A DNA stretch of 64,000 bases from Amylostereum areolatum. Taxonomy: Eukaryota; Basidiomycota; Agaricomycetes; Russulales; Stereaceae. Positions 56,377-64,000 of this stretch are shown in pieces. Within the stretch, counting starts at the first letter, position 1; the number at the start of each line of letters is the position of its first letter. Position numbers and translations under genes: made by a program. The stretch spans positions 248,001 through 312,000 of the forward strand of contig SAXG01000033.1 in assembly GCA_012932865.1 (NCBI GenBank), written 5' to 3'. The notes beneath the pieces are model-generated. The model was not told the DNA's origin and did not search any database. It was given only the letters and a program-made list of their open reading frames with translations.

Positions 56377-59300
56377 TTATCGTATGACTATATTTATCGA
56401 CTTTACGGCTCTCCCCTTCCGCAATACTGTACTCTCAGGCAATGATTTACGGCTGGAATGGACTCGGACTTGGACGTTTTCGTACTGGATGAGGTTCTCG
56501 AGTCTACGATGTCCGAACTCAGATGGATAGGCCGTAAAGGTGTATTTTTGGGCCCATGAAGGGAACTTCTGAATCCGGCGTACAGGCTGAGCCTTTTCGT
56601 CTGTATGAACCATGGCAAGTAAGAACCCCAACAAGGCGGATGAGCGGGGTCGACGAGGGTTGTCGCTTTGGCCTATGTCCGAGGTATGCACCCTTCGCCT
56701 TCTATACTTTCCTCGACCAGGATCGGGACCCCACCGCCACCTACGCCCTCCAACTCCAGATATTTCTCGAAATGGTGTATATCTGTGCCCACCGCGGGAT
56801 GTTGCCTACGGCGCGCCTGTCCTCGGAGTTTGGCGACGTCTGCGTTGGAGCCTTTAGGCTCATACGCGTCAGTAACCTTGCGAGAGCGTAAAAGAAGGGC
56901 ATGATATGTAGGGATCTCCGACGTGCGAATAGGCAGAAATGTCTTGTTGGACGTGCCCGCACACCATATATCGTAAGTAGTACAATCTCCGTGGGTTGAG
57001 TCCATCGGTCGCGCTACATTCGACTGCGATGACGCGAGCGCAAAGACCATCCGAATAATGGGTATCGACTTCTCTTTCCCGTGTTCGGCCTTGGTGAGCA
57101 TGTGTAGTTGTAATGGGTCCATGACTTCGAAGAGAAAGTCTTTCACGATCGTCGTGTGAGACTTGTCGTTCTTGACTTGGACGAAGATGGCCGACACGTT
57201 ATCGGGATGCAGAACGGTCCCGGATAGGAAAGGGATGACGATGTCTACCCCACGCTGATTGCTGGCGTAGATGACAGCAGCTCCGCGGGCGATCAAGCGA
57301 GCGAGATATTCCTTATTGAACATGTCGAAATCGTACACCTTCAAGAAGTGGTTGAACCAAATATGCCCGTCCTTGAACGCATCCTGGAGGGTCATATCGC
57401 GATCTTCTTCATTGATATACGTTGTAGGTAGATAATTTAGAATGTCTGTCTTCAGGAGAGCGGCTAAAAAATCCGGAACCTTGACGATGCGGTTCTTGAT
57501 GAATGCATCGTCCTCGAGATCTATGGAGGCATCCTGTAGCCTGGTGTCGTCCAAAGCGGATACCTTCGGCGCCCGGTCACGAGCAAGCAGCAAGAGGAGC
57601 GCCGCAATAAGCTCTCCACGATCACCTGAGTCCAGGTAGGACGAATCAATGTGCGAAAGGAGAGTGCCTGCAGCGTCCCAGTTTGGATCTATCATATACC
57701 TTGAAGCTGCTTCAGCAAGCAGTGGCTCCGATACAGCCGCGGTGGTGAGGCTCTGAAAGCCCGCCGTCGCCGAGAGACAGATCCTCATATGATGTTCGAC
57801 CTGTGTGCGTTCCACTTCGCGCTCGACCCACCGAGTTCCCCTGAAGTCAAGGCCTAACCGCACGGCCAAGCATGCCAGCATCATCGTGCCATCCAGTTCG
57901 TCTTCCGTTTCCGCGTCGGGTCCAAGAAGCTTCGCACGCGCGTAGTCCACTAGTCTTTCCTGGGATGTCTGGGTTCCCATGTCCCAGAGTGCTGGAAAGC
58001 TAGAGGGAAAGTCGTCAGACGATGAACGTCGAAGCGGTTTGGAAGATGACTCACAGCGAGCGACCAAGATGTGCGATGTTGTACGTCGATGCGACGCGAG
58101 ACAACGTCCAGGTACCACTAAGCACATCCACCTTTTCAGCGAATTCGTCGAAGCCCGTTTCAGTGATAGGTTTGAACTGTTTGAAGTTGTGCTGGCCAAC
58201 GCGCTCGGAAGGATCATACACCGGATCGGGTGAAACCCGATGAAACTTGCCGGTAGTTGCTGGAAAGACGGTGAAGAACGGAAAATCAATGATTTGACGG
58301 AGGGGGTATTGCAGCTGAGAGAACAAGGTCCATGTTTCCTCTCTTCCAGGCAATTTAAGCGTATCCGTGAGTTCGTGTGCTTCATCCATACATATGACCG
58401 CGAGCAGGTGCGGGTCGCGGCCTTCTTGGTGGCACAGACTGAGGGGATCAAGGAATTCGTGAAGCTTCCGCGCCGCCGCTATTACATTGTCGGTGTCGTC
58501 TGAATGGACGGTTGAGCCTCCCGTGTGGACCAGCAAAAGCCACCTGTATTCTCACCGCCTTGGACTGTGCTGTAACTCACGAACTAGACCGCAGTCAGAG
58601 AGCCTCCGCACGCAGTAGCATGCAAGGACATACATTTTCGGCTTCCCTCCGAACCTCGTCGTAAAACGAGCATCGATATTCCCCGTGGACGTCGGGCTCA
58701 CAACCATCGTACATCTTCTCGTGAAAGGCCCCGGATAACCGAGCGAGTCGAAAAAGCGTGGCCCTCACCTTGGGCCCATCCTTGGGGGTGAGCCCAATCG
58801 GGTCTGATGCGGCGTTGGCCTCGCACTGGTCGATATCAGATATCCTCGACGATGGGATTCTTGCTGTGGAATGATCAGTACTGAGAGCACCAAGATGAAT
58901 ATTGTACGAACCTAGTGGATCAGCTTGGATGGCATTCAGACGCCGCACAGTCACTGTCATGAGTCCGTAGAAGAGCCCCTGTATCCGTTGCTGTGCGTAT
59001 GCTGGGTCGAACCTCCCGCCGGCACCCGCATGATCTGGGAGACGACATCCTTTTGTCCACGCCGCAATAGTATGGTCAGCGGGTGGATAACCTATATTTG
59101 ATGATCAACGTCAATTCCCAGCTCGGGGTGAGAAGACAGCCACAAACAGCATTTCCTCTCGGGGGCGAGGTTGAGAGGAATGTAGAGGATATCCTTGGCA
59201 AGCTCGTCGTGCATGCGCGATTTCCCGGTGCCCGATGATTGGATATGGGAAACATAACGAGCATAATATCGCGTGGTGGGACACGCCAGGTAGCTCGCCA

Positions 59301-60041
59301 GGATATCGTGCAAAAGCCTGGCGGAGTCTCCACGGAAATCGCCCTTCCACGCCCTGACGGCCTCTAGACACAGAGTTCGATGGACTCGGATGGTTCAACA
59401 CCGAAGAACATATAAATACTACATACCTTCTCTCTGAGTGTTAAACGCGACCTCTTCGAGCTTGGGTGGAAAGGAGAGAGGTGAGGTGCGAAGAATACCT
59501 GACGCCGAACACGATTTCATGTGAGTCTGAATGACATTACGAGACGATGTTACCAAAACGTACTGAGCCTACAAATTTTGCGATAATCATCGTCTTGCGC
59601 TGCTTGATAGGTCCATTTGTAAAGATCTGGAGCTTCACCGAGGACTTGCTGCAGGCCAGCGTCGGAGTCTTCTAAAAGTTTGCTGTTCATGTACATTCTC
59701 TGCGAAAATATGATATCATGAAGCAGGCAGGACAACCATTCCTGCCAGACTGGGTGCACGCTGCCATTTTCGTTCAACAATGGAACTGATGACTCGTTCG
59801 GTTTCCATTTTTGGTTCGTATGAGTGCACATCGCAAGGGATGCTGTATCACAGTACTCCTGCCGGTCCCGCGCGAGCATAGATTCGTCCGGTTGGTACGG
59901 AGGCTGCATTGGGTTTGGGGAAGCGAGGACTGCCATCTGTACATGCTCATCTGCCCGGAGGTTGGATCGGCTTGGCTGTGGCAGAGAGGAAGGTGGGAAG
60001 GGAAAGACGCGTTCCGCAACAGGTATTACGCGCGTGTTCAT
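56377..60041 (-). CDS. Large P-loop ATPase-like protein, unknown function
   Basis: A multi-exon gene of roughly 1,000 codons. Exon 1 (60041 to about 59570) starts MNTRVIPVAERVFPFPP and contains WLSCLLHDIIFSQRMYMNSK and APDLYKWTYQAAQDDDYRK. The next exons hold SSGTGKSRMHDELAKDILYI, a clear Walker A, near 59210-59238. MTVTVRRLNAIQADPLG follows, then LLAVICMDEAHEL near 58370-58400, a Walker B of DEAH form, and FFTVFPATTGKF, which looks like sensor I. The long C-terminal exon runs from FPSSFPALWDMGTQTSQERL to LELEGVGGG. An intron leads to DEKAQPVRRIQKFPSWAQKY and the stop at 56377. I believe similar proteins form large lineage-specific families in Polyporales, but I cannot name a function. STAND-like or Crinkler-like NTPase is a guess only. 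Confidence 0.72.
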
Positions 60042-61147
60042 AGTGTATTACCCTGTGTGTTGATGGAAGTGGACAGGGGCTGGCAGGAGGCGATGAGGGA
60101 GAGAACTTGAGATCGAGCGAACTTTGCAGCGCTGGCTTTTTCGGACATCGGCCCGACTTTCCCCGCTGTGGGCCACTACTGTCGGGCTGTCCAGACGTGT
60201 ACTGTACACCCAACGCGCACGAGCCAGCTGGTACTTCGGTGTGCTTCTGTGCGCAGTTCCCTACTGCAGAACTAAGGATTCTGCGAACTCATTCCACGGG
60301 CTTCCGACGGTACGTACTAGTGCGAGTCACCTTCGATTACCTCTAAACCGTGACAGCGACACAATCCCTCCACGGATCGTTTACGAAAAGAGGAATACGT
60401 TTATAGTATATATTCTGCGAGCACTGAGTAACCAGGGAGTGCCACCAAGCCGTTGGACGACGTTTGCCCATGCGGGTCATTGATCGCCTGGAGTGATATA
60501 GGTGACAGCGCGGGCCATGGCATCGTCGGCGCTGTGGTCGAAGGCGACCGGTTCAATCATTTCGACGGGTATGGAGCGAATCAGATTGGCCTGGGTACGC
60601 ATCGGATCCTGCTGGTAAGTCTCCAGCTATATGTGCAGCTAATGGGTGAAATTTCAGCGACCAAGTAAAGGGAAACCCAACGAAGAGGAAGGAGACCTAA
60701 GATAACTTACTGCCTTAGTGGACGGAATACTGGGAACATGAGTTATGGTTCACATGCGGAATAAAATCACGCACCTTTCATCGCCGGAATGAGGAGGAAC
60801 AACCCTCTACCTTGCCACTACTACTGGGGGCTTGGTCGGTAGAGGCGATGTCGGCAGGGTTTAGATGAGCGCAGGGCTACTTGAAGTGTGAGAGGGGGTA
60901 GATTGATGCGTTGCAGAGCTGGTATTAGCCCTCGACGTCGATACATAAGTAGAAGACAATATATATCACTACTGATACCAATGCTACTAATATCCAATTA
61001 GCCCAGAAAGATACAAAGCGCAAAGCAAGACCCATGGCCGTGAAAATCCCTATGCCACGATAAGTCCAAGAAGTTGTCCGTTTGTAAATCCAGACGACCG
61101 CATGACTCCCCTCGCGTCTGCATGAACCGACATCGAGCCCCGACAAT
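60042..61147. other. Intergenic
   Basis: Upstream of the P-loop gene and downstream of the F-box gene. A plus-strand frame at 60453-60668 is open but carries no motif. No gene supported. Confidence 0.45.
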
Positions 61148-62463
61148 TCAGCGACTCGCGCTCACGGAAAACGCAGGACCTTCGGATGTCCACTGAGTCG
61201 GCATTCCACGGCCGCCGCGATTCGTCCATTCGGTCTTGGAAGGGAATGTGACACGGCGGAGGGAAGGGCATACCTGGGCCCAGGCGGCGCAGAGGTGAGC
61301 TTCCTCAGAGGCGCCGCTGCTGGTGCCGAGGGCGGCGCCGTCGACGGCATTCGTGGGGGAGAAGTCGAGGGATTTGAGGTCGTGGAAAGCGCCGAGGACG
61401 GTGGTGAGGCCCGCGAGGAGACGCTATGTCGAGAGGGGAGCACGTCAGCAAACGAAAGGGCGTGGGGGACGACAAGGGGGACGGGGACAACTCACGATGC
61501 CGGAGAGCGCGAAATGGAGAGTGTGTCGTAGGGCAAGCCGGACCTTGAGCACCTCGACGTGCGGAAGATGCCGGGAGACGTCGCGGAGGAGCGTCGGTGT
61601 GACGGACATGCCGGAGAGGTCGAGCGCACGTATGGGGACGGTCGTCTGCGCGATGCGCTCCAAGTCGGCCTCGGTCACGAATTCAAACCCGATCAGGGTG
61701 AGCGTCTGGACGGGTCGACCGGGCAATATGGACGCGGCCACGACGGGTGAACCGCGGAAGGAGAGAAGGTGGGGGAGGTCTTCGGCGCGGAGACGGAGCG
61801 GCTGGGCGTGGTCGGCGAGCTTGAAGTGTCGAAGGTTCGGGTGATTTCTGAGTACAGGCTCGGGAGAGCCGCCGAGGCCGCCGAGGGAGAGGTTGCGAAG
61901 GAGAGGTAGGGAACACGAGGAGAAGAAATCGACAAGGGGCGGAGGGTGGGCGGCAAGGCCGAGGGCGAGTTCGAGCGACTCGAGATGGATGAAGGAAGGG
62001 ATGAGGGTGCGGATTATGTTCTGGGCGATGAGGAGGAGGAAGGCGGGGCTCTCGACGGATTCGGTGTGCCAGCGGATGTGAAACTTGCGAACCACCTCGG
62101 CGAGGTGGGCGTGTTTGGATAGGGTTTCGCAGCAGCAGAGCGTGTTCGAAGGCACGGTGGCGCACATAGGGTATCCTTTGAGTTGGACGGGTGATGTCCT
62201 GGGAAGAACCTCGTTGATCTGCACCGTGGTGTAGAGGATGCGCTCGGCGGGCGCGCGCCAGTGTCGGGAGACGCGGACGACGACGGTGAGGGCATGGCGG
62301 GATAGGTGCTCGAAAATCGCTGCTAGGATTTCGTTGGGAAGAAGCGAAGCCGGTAACGGGGAGAAGCTGGGTGAAGAAGAAGAGGACTGAGGGAGAATCG
62401 AGGATCAGCCACCGTCGGCGTCGGGGGCAGTAAAGTGCGCACCTCGATGAGCATCATCACCAT
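61148..62463 (-). CDS. F-box/LRR protein
   Basis: A probable SCF ubiquitin-ligase adaptor. Exon 1 is short (MVMMLIE at 62463, or a longer start at 62574) and an intron with acceptor CCCTCAG leads to SSSSSPSFSPLPASLLPNEI. The F-box is LLPNEILAAIFEHLSRH followed by VVVRVSRHWRAPAERILYTT. Leucine-rich repeats follow: FIHLESLELALGLAAH, LPLLRNLSLGGLGG, HPNLRHFKLAD, VQTLTLIGFEFVTE, IRALDLSGMSVTP, HLPHVEVLKVRLALRHTL. After an intron near 61440-61490 come LLAGLTTVLGAFHDLKSLDF and the C-terminus CPSLRRVTFPSKTEWTNRG, ending FSVSASR at 61148. Length, about 400 residues, is typical and no lesion is seen, unlike the F-box gene at 44.8-46.5 kb. Confidence 0.82.
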
Positions 62464-62574
62464 CGTCCTCGAGACACAGCTCTCCGCGCAAAAGTCGCTG
62501 ACGAACAAGAAGAAGATCCTCGAGAGTTTCGGCGAGTGCAGAAGTACATATCGCGCTCGGCTCGACCACGGCAA

Positions 62575-64000
62575 TTTGGGAAAGCAGAGTTTGGTTAGAG
62601 TTTGGTATCAGATTCAGTGCGAAAGGTCCGTGCTGCGAGCGAACGGACTATTCGCGGCTCTACACGATCGCGACATCTTCCCACTCGCAAGCCCGATCCC
62701 GCCCCGTCGTCCCCTAGTACGCACGCACACATTTTTACCATTCGGTATACTCTGATAGTGCATTATCATGTAAGTACATACTCTGGGTCACGATTCGGGG
62801 TCGACATGACGAGCAAGGTGGGACCCTCTCGTCCTTCGCAAGTTCGTAATGGCACCCGCTACCCTCATCGACGTCCGCTTTGCTTCAACGGTCAGATGAT
62901 CTAGAGAACGACGAAATAGTGCTTGGTGCTTCGCGACGCTGTTTGCTTCTTGGCTCCAGGCTATATATACGACGGCTCCTAAGATAACATTTGGCTAGTT
63001 GGCTCTTTGCCCGCGATGCGACGAGTGCAAAGATCCCTCAGAGAAACACCGAAACCGACGTCTCGTGCTGATCGTCTTCCCCTCGTGATGTATATCGTCG
63101 AAATATAACCGTTCGGTATCCATCATCGTGCGCGCACGGTGGCCGGGAGGGGTGAGGCTGGAACGAAGGCTGAAGAGCTAAGAAAAGATAGGGTATACTA
63201 CACCGACGTCAGTGGAAACGTTAGCGCTAGACGGTCGAGAGCCAGACTATTTCAAAACCTACAGAACGAGACAGCAGTCCCCCCTTCGGCGATTGCACCT
63301 TCTAAGGGAAGCATGGCGTATACGATGTCGCATCTCGCCAAGTATCCGGTACCACGCCCTGCAGGCCCAGAGTTCAGGCCAGAGCAAGGAGTGTGAGAGA
63401 CTTAAGTACGTCGACATCCTTCAACGAGGCAGACCTCTCCCTTCGTCCAGGGCGAACCTTCGAAAACGGCTGGCCGACAGCTTTGCGTGCGGAGGTGTTA
63501 CGATGGGCGCACCGAAGTTAAGGCCGAAGACGTAGCAGTGTGGTCAGATGGATCCAGTGGTGCAGGGCGGGTTATTGGCCAACAGGTACAGACACATCCT
63601 ATCACTTGCCTTGGTTTGTGATTGTGCTGCCATTTCGCCGGAGAATTGAGATGCAACAAGGGACGCGCTCTTTGGCCAAGCAAAGAACCACCACTGACAT
63701 TCGCGCGCTCCAAATTTCACGGAACTGCAGGAGAAGTTGCAGTGGCAACTCCTAACAAAAAACTCAGTAGGGAGATAGATCCGGACAGAATGGCGAGAGG
63801 TGCGACCGTACTTACTATACACGGTAAATCGAGAGGTCCGCATGGACCACCAAGCTGACCAGACACTTGCGACTCGATAGCCACAAATTTAAAAGGGAAT
63901 CGCCGGCAAGCATTACGGCGATGGTCCAAAGCTCGGCTTCATCTACAAAATGCCAAGTACCGCGTCAGCGATAGTAAAGCGTCGGAACGATAGTGGCAGA
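62575..64000. other. Intergenic to window end
   Basis: Promoter region of the F-box gene (possible long 5' exon up to 62574), then only short frames without motifs on both strands. A TATATATA-like box is visible near 62962 with no supported gene after it. Confidence 0.45.

Overview
The window looks like nuclear DNA of an agaricomycete basidiomycete, most likely a wood-decay fungus close to the Polyporales. It is GC-rich. The genes are cut by many short introns (about 50-70 bp) that often start GTGCGT, GTAAGT or GTACGT. The families fit this origin: GMC oxidoreductase starting MWPF, GH79 and GH16 glycosidases, F-box/LRR proteins, NACHT-WD40 STAND proteins, a QDE-1-type RNA-dependent RNA polymerase, Bud6 and Nup85. 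No tRNA, rRNA, CRISPR array or viral gene was recognised.

Layout. 0.6-1.7 kb: a short-chain dehydrogenase (-) whose catalytic lysine sits in an 8-nt microexon. 4.9-9.2 kb: a Ser/Pro-rich protein and a Myb-repeat protein. 10.0-15.2 kb: a large NACHT-WD40 STAND gene with two apparent frameshifts. 17.8-24.2 kb: a metabolic block with a GPI-type GH79 glycosidase, a PhzF-like protein and a GMC oxidoreductase. 25.0-27.9 kb: two paralogous seven-helix membrane proteins, tail to tail. 28.5-36.2 kb: Bud6/Aip3 converging on the RdRP. 36.9-40.3 kb: a small acidic protein, mitochondrial ribosomal protein uL23m and a METTL21-like methyltransferase. 40.7-46.5 kb: a decayed region with a GH16 pseudogene and an F-box pseudogene, each interrupted by a copy of the same 294-bp MITE, and a gene fragment between them. 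47.7-56.0 kb: Nup85 and an F-BAR/RhoGAP protein separated by 3 kb without a supported gene. 56.4-62.5 kb: a large P-loop (DEAH-type) ATPase-like protein of unknown function and an F-box/LRR protein.

The genes do not form one pathway. Housekeeping genes (Bud6, uL23m, methyltransferase, Nup85, RhoGAP) are mixed with fast-evolving accessory families (NACHT-WD40, F-box, P-loop ATPase, 7TM pair). The clearest unusual signals are the two nearly identical MITEs inside coding sequence, the low-GC near-identical WD40 array, the microexons, and a run of single-base frameshifts in otherwise intact genes that may be assembly errors.
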